Source of the DNA: Tibeticola sediminis
Lineage (GTDB): Bacteria > Pseudomonadota > Gammaproteobacteria > Burkholderiales > Burkholderiaceae_C
Assembly (NCBI RefSeq): GCF_003843835.1
Contig: NZ_RKQL01000001.1
Coordinates: 372,001-436,000 of the forward strand
DNA: 64,000 nucleotides
Direction: 5' to 3'
The position numbers were made by a program, and so were the translations under genes. Under the pieces are notes generated by a model, which was not told where the DNA came from, made no database searches, and saw nothing but the letters and a program-made list of their open reading frames with translations. Positions within the stretch are counted from its first letter, which is position 1. Each line of letters opens with the position of its first letter. Below are positions 45,763 to 56,776 of this stretch, one piece after another.

Positions 45763-45997
45763 CCTAAATCCGGCAGTTGGGCGCGCCCGGGCGGGCCGCC
45801 ATCGGGCGCGCGGGCAAGGCGCAAACCGCAGACATGGCGGGTGCCATGGCGAAGATTTGCAACGCCGCCCCCGGGCCCGAGGGTGGCTTGACCGGGTGCG
45901 CAGCGCTCACCCGGGCGGTGAACCGCCTCCGCAACAAAAGCCATTGCAACAACAACACTTTGCATTCAGCGAGAAGCGGTCAACTGCCGGATTTAGG
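45763..45997 (+). mobile_element. family B MITE-like element between dnaG and rpoD (235 bp)
   Basis: Ends CCTAAATCCGGCAGTTG and CAACTGCCGGATTTAGG are perfect 17-bp inverted repeats. Both sides are flanked by TTGAA in direct orientation (45758-45762 and 45998-46002), as expected of a 5-bp target duplication. It has the same length as the copy at 59620-59854. The interior holds the hairpin module shared with family A (45817-45864; stem CATGGC/GCCATG, arms GCAAA/TTTGC). Open frames through it are not convincing and there is no transposase. Confidence 0.9.
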
Positions 45998-46024
45998 TTG
46001 AATACCTGCCGGATCGGATATACT
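45998..46024 (+). promoter_or_regulatory. possible rpoD promoter at the edge of element B
   Basis: TTGAAT at 45998-46003, a 15-base spacer and TATACT at 46019-46024. The -35-like hexamer is made of the right-hand TTGAA flank of the family B element plus one base. The short spacer makes it weak by consensus, and other starts in 46025-46243 are possible. No other gene is supported in that stretch. Confidence 0.4.
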
Positions 46025-46243
46025 TACCGGTTGCCTACGGCAAGAGCGACAGCAGCACCTCCGGGCCAGGCCAACCGCAGCCAGCGTCTACCGCGCTCGA
46101 CCGGCCACCTTACCGCAAGGACTGCACGCCAAATGTTCGCCCACCATCTTGCCTCGAGTGCCGGCCCATGCGGGCTGGCGTGAACGCGCCGCTGCGTCCG
46201 TAGCGCCGCGCGCCGTGTGTAGTTTTGTGTTTCGAGGTTCCAG

Positions 46244-48625
<2,382 letters not shown>

Positions 48626-48759
48626 TACCGAAATTTGCAGGGTTGGACGGAATGCGGTCAACGCCGAGCAATACCCAGCCGTTGTCAGACCTGCATGGAA
48701 GTGCATCGCGCTTCCGGGCAAACCCACTGTATCCGGTCCAACTTTTCAAAGGATTGACC

Positions 48760-49140
48760 ATGAAATTGAAGCTCGCTCTGCTCGCCCTTCTCGCTGGCTC
48801 TTCGCTCGTTGCTCAGGCTCAGGCTCCGGCCGCTGCCCCGGCGCGCGCCGAAGTCAAGGCCGAGGCCAAGGAAGCCATGAAAGCCGGTGAAGTCGCCACC
48901 GGCGACAAGCCCGCTCCGGCCAAGGCCGCCAAGTCGACCAAGCAGCGTGCCGAGGTCAAATCCGAAGCCAAGGAAGCCATGAAGACCGGTGAAGTCGCCA
49001 CTGGCGACAAACCCGCTCCGGCCAAGGCCACCAAGTCGACCAAGAAGCGTGCGGAAGTCAAGGCTGAAGCCAAGGAAGCCGCCAAGGCCGGCACCATCCC
49101 TGCGGGCGAAAAGCCCGTGACCGGCGAAGCGAAGAAGTAA
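48760..49140 (+). CDS. small exported repeat protein, DUF4148-like
   Basis: A 126-aa secreted protein: signal peptide MKLKLALLALLAGSSLVAQA, then three tandem repeats of about 30-34 residues, each starting RAEVK(A/S)EAKEA and containing AGEVATGDKPAPAKA or a variant; the last repeat is shorter. The RAEVKAE unit resembles the DUF4148 family of small betaproteobacterial periplasmic proteins. Function unknown; the Lys/Glu/Ala content suggests a charged helical or extended structure. It is followed by a strong terminator and preceded by AAAGGA. Confidence 0.85.
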   Translation: MKLKLALLALLAGSSLVAQAQAPAAAPARAEVKAEAKEAMKAGEVATGDKPAPAKAAKSTKQRAEVKSEAKEAMKTGEVATGDKPAPAKATKSTKKRAEVKAEAKEAAKAGTIPAGEKPVTGEAKK

Positions 49141-49164
49141 ACCTTCTTGGCCAACGCCAAATCC

Positions 49165-49186
49165 AGGGCCTTCGGGCCCTTTTTTC
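49165..49186. terminator. rho-independent terminator with TTCG loop
   Basis: AGGGCC-TTCG-GGCCCT followed by TTTTTC. It ends the transcript of the small repeat protein and lies between convergent genes. Confidence 0.9.
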
Positions 49187-49231
49187 TTGCCTGAAACCAA
49201 GGCGGAAAGCATTCCGGTAGTCGGCGCTGTC

Positions 49232-52200
49232 TCAACCTGCACGAGCAACCGGAATGCCGCGCAACTGGCCCGCTTGCGCGGTGCGCACCGGCGCGGGATA
49301 TCGCTTGGGGTCGAAGCGGTGCAGCAGTTCGGCCTCGCGCAGCCGGGCCTGAGCGACTTGGGCCGCCTTCACATGTCCATAGCCGCGCAGGGACAGCGGC
49401 AGTGCGGCGATCTGCACCGCAAGATCCACACGCTTCGGGCTTCGAGCATCCGCGCCTTCGAGCGCGGCAAGGAGTTCGTCGACGCGTGCCTCGTAGTCGG
49501 CGAGCAGGCGGCGCTCCATGCGCCGCTCGGCGGTATGGCCGAAGGGGTCGAGCGGCGTGCCGCGCAGCCGTCGGCCCTGAGCCAGCAGGCGCAGCAGTGG
49601 CCGCACCCAGGGCCCGAAGCGCCATTTGCGCGGCGGCTGGCCGCCCCGGGCGCGCGCGAGCAGCGGGGGCGCGAAATGGTAGGTGAGCGTGTAGGACCCT
49701 TCGAAATGGGCCTCGAGCGCGCGCTCGAGGCTACCGTCGCTGTAAAGCCGCGCCACTTCGTATTCATCCTTCACGCTCATGAGCTTGAGGAGACTGCGGG
49801 CGTAAGTCTGCGCCAGCCGGCCTTCTCGGCCCACCGTGCCCCAGGCTGCCTCACGCGCACGCACGGCGGCGACGCGCTGGCGGTAGCGCTCGGCCCAGGC
49901 CGCGTCTTGGTAAGCGCGCAAATGGGCCACGCCGGCCTGGACATAGCCATCGAGGTCGAAGGCCGCCTCGGTCGCTGATCGCAGATCTGCGGCGGCACCT
50001 GGCGTGTGCGCGGCCACGCGCAGCGCTTCGAGGGCCCGCGCATCACCAGCGGCGAGGCGCCCGAGTGCGAAAGCGCGGCGATTGGCGTCGACCGCCACGG
50101 CGTTGAGCTCGATGGCGCGCTCGAGGGCCGCGCGGGATAAGGGCACCAGACCCCGCTGCCACGCAAAACCCAGCGCCAGGATGTTGGCCGTGACGGTGTC
50201 GCCGAGGAAGTCCTCGGCCAGCGCCTGTGCGTCGAAGGTCTGCACCCGCTCCTCGCCCGCCGCATGGCACAACTTGGCGAGCAGTTCGGGCACGTGCAGA
50301 TCGGCATCGGGGTTCCGCAAGGACTCGGCCACCGGAGTCTCGTGCAGGTTGGCCAGGATGCGGGTGCGACCGTGGCGCACGGTCTGCAGGGCCTCGGGCG
50401 AGGCTGCCACCACCAGGTCGCAGGCCAGCACCGCGTCCGCCTGCTGCGTATCGATGCGCACTTGGTGGAGCCGCTCCGGCCGGTCGGCCAGACGAACGAA
50501 GCTCAGCACGGCGCCACCTTTTTGCGCAAAGCCCATGAAGTCGAGCACGCTCGCGCGCTTGCCCTCGAGGTGCGCCGCCATCGCCACGATCGCCCCGACC
50601 GTGACCACGCCGGTGCCACCGACGCCGGTGATCAGCAGGTCATAAGGTGCCTGCCAGACATGCGACCCGGGCTCAGGCAAGGCGCGCACCGCGGCCTCGA
50701 AGGCGCTGGCCGCGGGGCCTGCCAAGGCACCGAGACTGCGCCGGATGCGCGCGCCCTGGACACTGACGAAGCTCGGACAAAAACCGTCGGCACAGCGTTC
50801 GTCCTGATTACAGGCGGTCTGGTCGATGCGGCGCTTGCGGCCAAACAGCGCCGCCGACGGCCCGCTCGCGTCGGGCAGCACGGCGACGCAATTGCTTTGC
50901 ACGGTGCAGTCGCCACAGCCTTCACACACCGCCTCGTGGATGAAGAGCCGCTGCGGCGCCTCGGCCAGCGCGCCTTTCTTGCGACGGCGGCGCTTCTCGG
51001 CAGCGCAGGTCTGCTCGTAGATGAGCACGGTCACGCCTGGGGTGTCGCGCAGGCGGCGCTGCACCGCATCGAGCTCGCTGCGATCGGCAAAGGTGGTCAT
51101 GGCCGGGAAACGGCTGCGCAAGCCAGCGTACTTGCCGATGTCGTCGGACACGACGGCAACAGCGCTGACGCCTTCGCTTTCGACCTGGCGCGCGATCGCA
51201 TCGACGCTGATGCGGCGATCGACCGGCTGGCCGCCGGTCATCGCAACGGCGTCGTTGTAGAGGATCTTGTACGTGATGTGGGCGCGCGCGGCGACCGCTT
51301 GGCGGATCGCCAGCGTGCCCGAGTGGTAAAAGGTGCCGTCGCCGAGGTTCTGAAAGACATGGGGCACGCGCGTAAAGCGTGCATGCGAGACCCAGTCCAC
51401 CCCTTCGCCCCCCATCTGAATCAGGCCCGCGGTGCTGCGGTCCATCCAGTTCGCCATGAAATGGCAGCCGATGCCCGCGCGCGCGGTGGAGCCCTCGGGC
51501 ACCACGGTGCTGGTGTTGTGCGGGCAGCCGGCGCAGAAATACGGCAGCCGCTTGACCGTGTCGGCGGCGTTTGAGAGCAGCTCGGGCACCGTGAAGTCGC
51601 GCACATGCTGTAGATGGTCGTTGAAGGTGGCTGCGTCGGGAAAATGCCGTTGTAGCCAGTGCGCGAAGATTTCGATGAGGCGCGAGGGGCGCAACTCGCC
51701 GGTGGCGGCAATGAGCGGCGCCCCCCGTCGGTCGTGCTTGCCGACGATGGCCGGGCGCGCCGACGGCGGCGCGTTGTAGAACAAAGCCCGCAGTTGCTGC
51801 TCGACCACGGGCGCTTTTTCCTCGACGACCAAAATTTCCTCGAGCCCCTCGGCAAAGGCACGCAGCCGCGTCGGCTCCACCGGCCAGGCCAGGCCCACTT
51901 TGTAGAGGCGCACGCCTGCGGCCGCGAGCTGCGCGAGGCTGATGTCGAGCCGCCGCAGCACCTCCATCAAGTCCAGATGCGCCTTACCACAGGTCACGAT
52001 GCCCAGCCGCGCCTGCGGCGCCTCGATGACCATGCGGTCGATGCGGTTGACGCGCGCAAAGGCCGCCACCGCCTCGAGCTTGGCTGCGAGCCGCGTCTCG
52101 ATCGCCAGCGAGGGCAGGTCGGGCCAGCGGTAATGCAGCCCATCGGCGGGCGGCGTGTAGCCGGTCGCGGCGCGCACCGCCTCAGGGCCGACCCAGGCAC

Positions 52201-52930
52201 GCACACGCGACTGCACCGCGTCGAGGTCCACCGTACCGGCGCTCTCGACCACCTCCGAGAGCGCCGCCATCGCCACCCAGGCGCCCGAAAAGCGCGACAA
52301 GTCCCAGCCGTAGAGCCCGAACTCGAGCAACTCGGCGACGTTGGCCGGCTGCAGCACCGGCATGTGGAAGGCGGCAAACAGCGCATCGCTTTGATGCGGC
52401 ATGGATGAGGACACGCAGCCGTGGTCGTCCCCGGCCACCACCAGAACACCGCCGTGGGGGGAGGCGCCAAAGGCATTGCCGTGCTTGAGCGCGTCGCCGG
52501 CGCGGTCCACACCCGGCCCCTTGCCGTACCAGAGCGCAAACACCCCGTCGGCCGTGCGCTCGGGGTCGGACTCGACGCGCTGCGTGCCGAGCACCTGCGT
52601 GGCCGCCAGTTCTTCGTTGACGGCCGGCACGAAGTGCGCGCCCGCCTCCTCGAGCCGGGTGCCGGCCTTCCACAAAGCCTGATCCAGCCCGCCGAGCGGC
52701 GAGCCCCGGTAGCCGCTCACGAAGCCGCGGGTGTTCCAGCCCGCTGCTGCGTCGCGCGCGCGCTGCATTCGCAAGAGACGCACCAGCGCCTGGGTGCCGC
52801 TGAGAAACACCACGCCCTCGTCGGCCCACAGCGCGTCGTCCAGCCGATAGCCAGGGCGTTGCAACGGCGGTGCTTCAGCGATGCGATCCGATGCGCTTTC
52901 GCACGGTGCTGGGGCCGGATGGGTGAACAT
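49232..52930 (-). CDS. indolepyruvate ferredoxin oxidoreductase, single-chain form
   Basis: A 1232-aa enzyme that oxidatively decarboxylates aryl pyruvates (indolepyruvate, phenylpyruvate) to aryl-acetyl-CoA with ferredoxin as acceptor. It is a natural fusion of the alpha (TPP/pyrimidine), TPP-binding and gamma parts. Visible segments are FLSGTQALVRLLRMQRARD, GFVSGYRGSPLGGLDQAL, RLPYFCAGCPHNTST, GGEGVDWVSHARFT and FQNLGDGTFYHSG, then an iron-sulfur region (CEGCGDCTVQSNC; CNQDERCADGFCPSF) and a gamma domain with ITGVGGTGVVTVGAIVAMAA. ATG 52930 has GGAGG upstream. It is divergent from an Lrp-type gene, which probably controls it, and near paaZ, which acts on the downstream product. Confidence 0.93.
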   Translation of the reverse strand: MFTHPAPAPCESASDRIAEAPPLQRPGYRLDDALWADEGVVFLSGTQALVRLLRMQRARDAAAGWNTRGFVSGYRGSPLGGLDQALWKAGTRLEEAGAHFVPAVNEELAATQVLGTQRVESDPERTADGVFALWYGKGPGVDRAGDALKHGNAFGASPHGGVLVVAGDDHGCVSSSMPHQSDALFAAFHMPVLQPANVAELLEFGLYGWDLSRFSGAWVAMAALSEVVESAGTVDLDAVQSRVRAWVGPEAVRAATGYTPPADGLHYRWPDLPSLAIETRLAAKLEAVAAFARVNRIDRMVIEAPQARLGIVTCGKAHLDLMEVLRRLDISLAQLAAAGVRLYKVGLAWPVEPTRLRAFAEGLEEILVVEEKAPVVEQQLRALFYNAPPSARPAIVGKHDRRGAPLIAATGELRPSRLIEIFAHWLQRHFPDAATFNDHLQHVRDFTVPELLSNAADTVKRLPYFCAGCPHNTSTVVPEGSTARAGIGCHFMANWMDRSTAGLIQMGGEGVDWVSHARFTRVPHVFQNLGDGTFYHSGTLAIRQAVAARAHITYKILYNDAVAMTGGQPVDRRISVDAIARQVESEGVSAVAVVSDDIGKYAGLRSRFPAMTTFADRSELDAVQRRLRDTPGVTVLIYEQTCAAEKRRRRKKGALAEAPQRLFIHEAVCEGCGDCTVQSNCVAVLPDASGPSAALFGRKRRIDQTACNQDERCADGFCPSFVSVQGARIRRSLGALAGPAASAFEAAVRALPEPGSHVWQAPYDLLITGVGGTGVVTVGAIVAMAAHLEGKRASVLDFMGFAQKGGAVLSFVRLADRPERLHQVRIDTQQADAVLACDLVVAASPEALQTVRHGRTRILANLHETPVAESLRNPDADLHVPELLAKLCHAAGEERVQTFDAQALAEDFLGDTVTANILALGFAWQRGLVPLSRAALERAIELNAVAVDANRRAFALGRLAAGDARALEALRVAAHTPGAAADLRSATEAAFDLDGYVQAGVAHLRAYQDAAWAERYRQRVAAVRAREAAWGTVGREGRLAQTYARSLLKLMSVKDEYEVARLYSDGSLERALEAHFEGSYTLTYHFAPPLLARARGGQPPRKWRFGPWVRPLLRLLAQGRRLRGTPLDPFGHTAERRMERRLLADYEARVDELLAALEGADARSPKRVDLAVQIAALPLSLRGYGHVKAAQVAQARLREAELLHRFDPKRYPAPVRTAQAGQLRGIPVARAG

Positions 52931-53050
52931 GGCGCAGCCTCCTCGTGGGGAACGGTGGAGGCGCCAGTTTCTGCGCACGCTCGGAGAAACCGTTTGCTCT
53001 TTTCGCCAAGATCGGCATGATTACGACCGATTTTTTCTCAAATAGCCCCG

Positions 53051-53605
53051 ATGAGCGAAGTATTCACCCTAGACACCTGGAGCCTGCGCATCCTGCAGGA
53101 GCTGCAGCGCGACGCGCGCCAGACGCTGCAGCAAATCGCCGACGCGGTGGGCCTCTCGCCCACGCCCTGCTGGCGGCGCATCAAGGCCATGGAGGACGCG
53201 GGCGTGATTCGCGGCTACAGCGCGCTGGTGGACCGCAGCCGGGTGGGGCTGTCTTTGCTGGTCGTCGTCGAAGTCAATCTGGCGGCGCACACCGAGGAAC
53301 TGGTGCGCGGCTTTGAACGCGCCGTCGCTGCCGAGCCGGCCATCGTGCGCTGCCTGTCCACGACCGGGCAGGCCGACTACATCCTCACGGTGATGATGCC
53401 CGACATCGCCGCCTATGAGCGCTTCCTGCACGCCACTCTGTTCAAGCTGCCCGGCGTGACGCATGTGCGCTCGAGCATCGTGCTCAAAGAAATCAAGGCC
53501 GATGTCCGCCTGCCGGTGGCTGCGCTGGCCAGCGAAGCAGCGGCCCCGAGGACCCAAGCCCATGAGCGGCGCGCGCGCACCGCCCGTGGAGGCCCCAAAA
53601 GCTGA
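53051..53605 (+). CDS. Lrp/AsnC-family transcriptional regulator
   Basis: A 184-aa regulator: N-terminal winged helix-turn-helix (SLRILQELQRDARQTLQQIADAVGLSPTPCWRRIKAME in parts) and a C-terminal RAM/AsnC ligand domain (SRVGLSLLVVVEVNLAAHT, CLSTTGQADYILTVMMPDIAAYERFLH). The last ~20 residues form an Arg/Ala-rich tail. Divergent from the indolepyruvate oxidoreductase gene with a 120-bp shared upstream region, so it most likely regulates aromatic amino acid breakdown in response to an amino acid ligand (inference). A family C repeat lies directly after it. Confidence 0.92.
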   Translation: MSEVFTLDTWSLRILQELQRDARQTLQQIADAVGLSPTPCWRRIKAMEDAGVIRGYSALVDRSRVGLSLLVVVEVNLAAHTEELVRGFERAVAAEPAIVRCLSTTGQADYILTVMMPDIAAYERFLHATLFKLPGVTHVRSSIVLKEIKADVRLPVAALASEAAAPRTQAHERRARTARGGPKS

Positions 53606-53619
53606 TTTTTCAGCCAAAT

Positions 53620-53667
53620 CGGCGGGATGCCGGCGTGAATCGGTGCGATTGCGCTATCGAAACAGGA
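53620..53667 (+). repeat. family C repeat after the Lrp gene
   Basis: A 48-bp sequence starting CGGCGGGATGCCGGCGTGAA and ending CGAAACAGGA. Its reverse complement aligns with 27121-27167 and 39063-39110. It ends 14 bp before a full family A element, echoing the arrangement at 27121-27341. Confidence 0.7.
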
Positions 53668-53681
53668 CTACTGGAGCCGCC

Positions 53682-53848
53682 TAAGGCAACGCCGAACAGT
53701 TTCCGTGATGGCGCGCGCCCGGCCGCGGGATGGGATGCGAGGCGCAAACCGCAGCCATAGCCGCAGCTCTGGCGAGGATTTGCTCTCGACGCAGACCGCC
53801 CGCAGCCGGGATGCGCGACGCGCGGGGGCCTTGTTCAGCGTTGCCCTA
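53682..53848 (+). mobile_element. family A MITE-like element at the 3' end of paaZ (167 bp)
   Basis: It starts TAAGGCAACGCCGAACAG and ends TTCAGCGTTGCCCTA, same length as the earP copy and nearly identical in between. The hairpin module (53740-53790) has one mismatch in its stem. The final CTA, read on the minus strand, is the TAG stop codon of paaZ. It encodes no protein of its own. Confidence 0.9.
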
Positions 53849-55894
53849 CCTTTCCCGCTTGGCCACCAGCGTCAGGATGTCGTAGCTCGCGACCAGCTCG
53901 CCGTGCTGGTTCGTCACCTGCACATCCCAAGCCACCACGCCCTGGCCGCGGCCTTGCGCGTCGGTCTTTTGGCGGTCAATCTTGCGTTTGGCGGTGAGTT
54001 GCACCTGAATGCTGTCGCCGATCGCCACCGGCTTGACGAAGCGCAGCGTGTCGAGCCCGTAGTTCGCGAGCACCGGGCCGGGCTCGGGCACGACGAACAG
54101 GCCCGCCGCATCCGACAGCACCAGGTAGCCGTGCGCGATGCGCTGGCCAAACGGGCTGGCCTTGGCCGCTTCGTCGTCGAAGTGCATGTAGAACAGGTCG
54201 CCGGTGAGCTGGCCGAAGGCGTGCACATCGGCGTCGGTGATGACGCGGCTGGGCGTGGTGAGCGACTCGCCGATCTGGATGTCCTCGAAATGGCGGCGGA
54301 ACGGATGGGTGCCGGTTTCGATGCGGCGCGCGCCGCGCACGTATTCACCGGTGACGGCGGCCAGCATGCTGGGCGAGCCCTGGGCGGCTGCGCGCTGCAT
54401 GAAGTGCCGCACCGCGCGCAGGCCGCCGAGCTCCTCGCCGCCGCCCGCGCGCCCCGGCCCGCCGTGCTTGAGCACCGGCAGCGGCGAGCCGTGGCCGGTG
54501 GATTCGGCCGCAGCCTCGGCATCCAGGATGTGCACGCGGCCGTGCAGCGCAGCCAGCGCGCCGACCATGCGCGCGGCGGTCTGCGGCTCGCGGGTCACGA
54601 GGGTGCAGACCAGGCTGCCGCGGCCGCGGGCGGCCAGGGCCAGCGCTTCATCGAGGCCGTCGTAGGGCATCAGCGTGCTGACCGGGCCGAAGGCTTCGAC
54701 GTCGTGCGCGGGGGCGTCGCCCAGCGGCGCGCGCTCGAGCAGCAGCGTCGGCGGGAAGAAGGCGCCGTCGGCCGTGCCCACGCCCACCGGCGCGAAGCCG
54801 CTGCCGCCGTCGAACATCACCTCGGCGCTGCGGCGCAGCAGGGCGACGCGCTCGGCCACGTCGGCCACCTGCGCGTGCGAGGCCAGCGGCCCCATCTTCA
54901 CCCCCTCGACCGCGGGGTCGCCCACGACGACCTTCGCCAGCCGGGCCTGCACACGCTCGACCAGCGCGTCGAGATGTGCGCGCGGCACGATGGCACGACG
55001 AATGGCGGTGCACTTTTGCCCCGCCTTGACGGTCATCTCGCGCACCAGCTCCTTGACGTAGAGGTCGAACTCGGGGTCGTCGGGCGTGACCTCGGGCGCG
55101 AGGATCGCCGCGTTGAGCGAGTCGGCCTCGGCGTTGAAGGGAATGCTGTGGCGAACCAGGTTGGGGTGCACGCGCAGCTTCGCTGCGGTGTCGGCGCTGC
55201 CGGTGAAGGTGACCACATCGCGCTCATCGAGTTGGTCGAGCAGGTCGCCGGTGGAGCCGATGACGAGCTGCAGCGCGCCCTCGGGCAGGATGCCGGACTC
55301 ATTGATCAGCCGCACCAAGGCTTCGGTCAGATAGCTCGTCGCCGTCGCGGGCTTGCCGATGCAGGGCATCCCGGCCAGAAAGCTCGGCGCAAACTTCTCC
55401 AACAGCCCCCAGACCGGGAAGTTGAACGCATTGATGTGCACCGCGACGCCGCCGCGCGGCACGAGGATGTGGGTGCCGGCGAACACGCCTTTCTTGCCCA
55501 GCGGCAGCGCCGGGCCTTCGTGGATGAGGTTGCCGCTGGGCAGTTCGGCCGAGCCGACGCTGGCGTAGGAAAACAGCGTGCCGGTGCCGCCCTCGATGTC
55601 GATCCAGCCGTCTGCGCGGGTCGCGCCGGTCCAGGCCGAGACGGCGTAGAGCGCTTCCTTGCGTTCGTTGAGGTATTTGGCCAGCGCCTTCAGCCGCGAC
55701 GCGCGCTGCTGAAAGTCGAGCGCCAGCAGTTTGGGCAGCGCGACGCGCCGCGCATAGTCCACCGCTTCGGCGAAATCGGCCGCCTCGGCATGGGTGTAGG
55801 CCACGGTCTGGCCGTTGACCGCATGGCGCAGCGCCTGCGCGGGCGTGGCGCCGATCCAGCGGCCGGCAAGGTAGCTCTGTAGAACTTGGCTCAT
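53846..55894 (-). CDS. paaZ: bifunctional oxepin-CoA hydrolase / 3-oxo-5,6-dehydrosuberyl-CoA semialdehyde dehydrogenase
   Basis: PaaZ opens the oxepin-CoA ring formed from phenylacetyl-CoA epoxide and oxidises the resulting aldehyde. The 682-aa length is nearly that of E. coli PaaZ (681). The aldehyde dehydrogenase half has Glu256 in FNAEADSLN and Cys295 in KAGQKCTAI, the same numbering as E. coli. The C-terminal MaoC hydratase part has FGQLTGDLFYMHFDDEAAKASPFGQRIAHGY (in parts) with catalytic Asp and His. ATG 55894 is chosen since AAGGA lies six bases upstream; a second ATG six bases earlier is too close to it. The TAG stop is the end of a family A element. It lies downstream of livF. Confidence 0.95.
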   Translation of the reverse strand: MSQVLQSYLAGRWIGATPAQALRHAVNGQTVAYTHAEAADFAEAVDYARRVALPKLLALDFQQRASRLKALAKYLNERKEALYAVSAWTGATRADGWIDIEGGTGTLFSYASVGSAELPSGNLIHEGPALPLGKKGVFAGTHILVPRGGVAVHINAFNFPVWGLLEKFAPSFLAGMPCIGKPATATSYLTEALVRLINESGILPEGALQLVIGSTGDLLDQLDERDVVTFTGSADTAAKLRVHPNLVRHSIPFNAEADSLNAAILAPEVTPDDPEFDLYVKELVREMTVKAGQKCTAIRRAIVPRAHLDALVERVQARLAKVVVGDPAVEGVKMGPLASHAQVADVAERVALLRRSAEVMFDGGSGFAPVGVGTADGAFFPPTLLLERAPLGDAPAHDVEAFGPVSTLMPYDGLDEALALAARGRGSLVCTLVTREPQTAARMVGALAALHGRVHILDAEAAAESTGHGSPLPVLKHGGPGRAGGGEELGGLRAVRHFMQRAAAQGSPSMLAAVTGEYVRGARRIETGTHPFRRHFEDIQIGESLTTPSRVITDADVHAFGQLTGDLFYMHFDDEAAKASPFGQRIAHGYLVLSDAAGLFVVPEPGPVLANYGLDTLRFVKPVAIGDSIQVQLTAKRKIDRQKTDAQGRGQGVVAWDVQVTNQHGELVASYDILTLVAKRER

Positions 55895-56023
55895 GGTCAT
55901 TCCTTTTTTGATAGCAGAAACCCTGGGTTTGACGCCGGGGTTTGAGGGAAAAACTTCAAAAAATGTCGCAGCAGCGAGGCGTAACGGCACGCGCGCACAG
56001 CACGCGCACAGCACGCGGCACCG

Positions 56024-56776
56024 TCAAGCCGCCTGCGCCTTGCCGCCGAGGCCGAGGTAGGTGTCGATGATGCGGCGGTCGTGCAGCAGCGCCTCGGCCT
56101 CGCCGCTGAGCGCGACGGCCCCCATCTCCAGCACATAGGCGCGGTCGGCCACTTGCAGCGCGGCGCGGGCGTTTTGCTCGACCAGCAGCACCGACACACC
56201 ATGCGTGCGCAGCGAGGCCACCACGTGCAGCACCTCGCGCACGATCAGGGGTGCGAGGCCCAGCGAGGGCTCATCGAGCATCAGCAGCCGCGGCCGGCTC
56301 ATCAGCGCGCGGCCGATGGCCAGCATCTGCCGCTCGCCGCCCGAGAGCGTCGCCGCCATTTGCGCGCGGCGCTCCTTGAGGCGCGGGAAGATGGCGAACA
56401 CCTCCTCCATGCGGCTGGCCTGGTCGCGCAGGCCGCGGCGCCAGCGCGCGAAGCCGCCAAGCAGCAGGTTGTCCTCGACCGACATCTCGCCGAACAGCTC
56501 GCGCTTCTCCGGCACCAGCGCCACGCCGCGCGCGACCATGGCCTCCACGCTCGGGCGGTCGATGCGCTCGCCCGCGAGCGTGAGCACCCCGCGCGAGGGC
56601 AACAGACCCATGCTCGCGTTGAGCAGCGTGCTTTTGCCCGCGCCGTTGGGGCCGATGACGGTGACGATCTCGCCCTCGCCCACGCGCAGGTCCACGGCAT
56701 GCACCGCCTCCACCGCGCCGTACGAGACGCTGAACTCGCTGAGCTCGAGCAGCGCCAGCCCGTTGCCCGCGTTCAT
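56024..56776 (-). CDS. livF: branched-chain amino acid type ABC transporter ATPase LivF
   Basis: A 250-aa ATPase of the LivF group. Walker A GPNGAGKST is near residue 41, the Q-loop region is VPEKRELFGEMSVEDNLLLG, the signature is LSGGERQMLAIGRALM, Walker B RLLMLDEPSLGLAP, and the switch His position reads Gln (LLVEQNARAAL), as is usual in LivF. Start 56776 overlaps the LivMG stop by four bases. With paaZ downstream and livK upstream it probably imports an aromatic acid such as phenylacetate or benzoate, not Leu/Ile/Val (inference). Confidence 0.94.
   Translation of the reverse strand: MNAGNGLALLELSEFSVSYGAVEAVHAVDLRVGEGEIVTVIGPNGAGKSTLLNASMGLLPSRGVLTLAGERIDRPSVEAMVARGVALVPEKRELFGEMSVEDNLLLGGFARWRRGLRDQASRMEEVFAIFPRLKERRAQMAATLSGGERQMLAIGRALMSRPRLLMLDEPSLGLAPLIVREVLHVVASLRTHGVSVLLVEQNARAALQVADRAYVLEMGAVALSGEAEALLHDRRIIDTYLGLGGKAQAA

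Noticed and set aside
43716-45965. A 749-codon minus-strand frame over dnaG and element B
   Set aside because: Antisense to a clear primase gene, with no recognisable domain and no ribosome binding site.
45758-46183. A 141-codon frame through family B, similar to an 87-codon frame over the second copy at 59606-59869
   Set aside because: The similarity simply reflects the two DNA copies. The frames start at TTG or outside the element, end in different flanking sequence and show no protein features.
53705-55882. A 725-codon plus-strand frame starting in a family A element and running antisense to paaZ
   Set aside because: PaaZ on the minus strand has correct catalytic residue numbering; the plus-strand frame has no domain.
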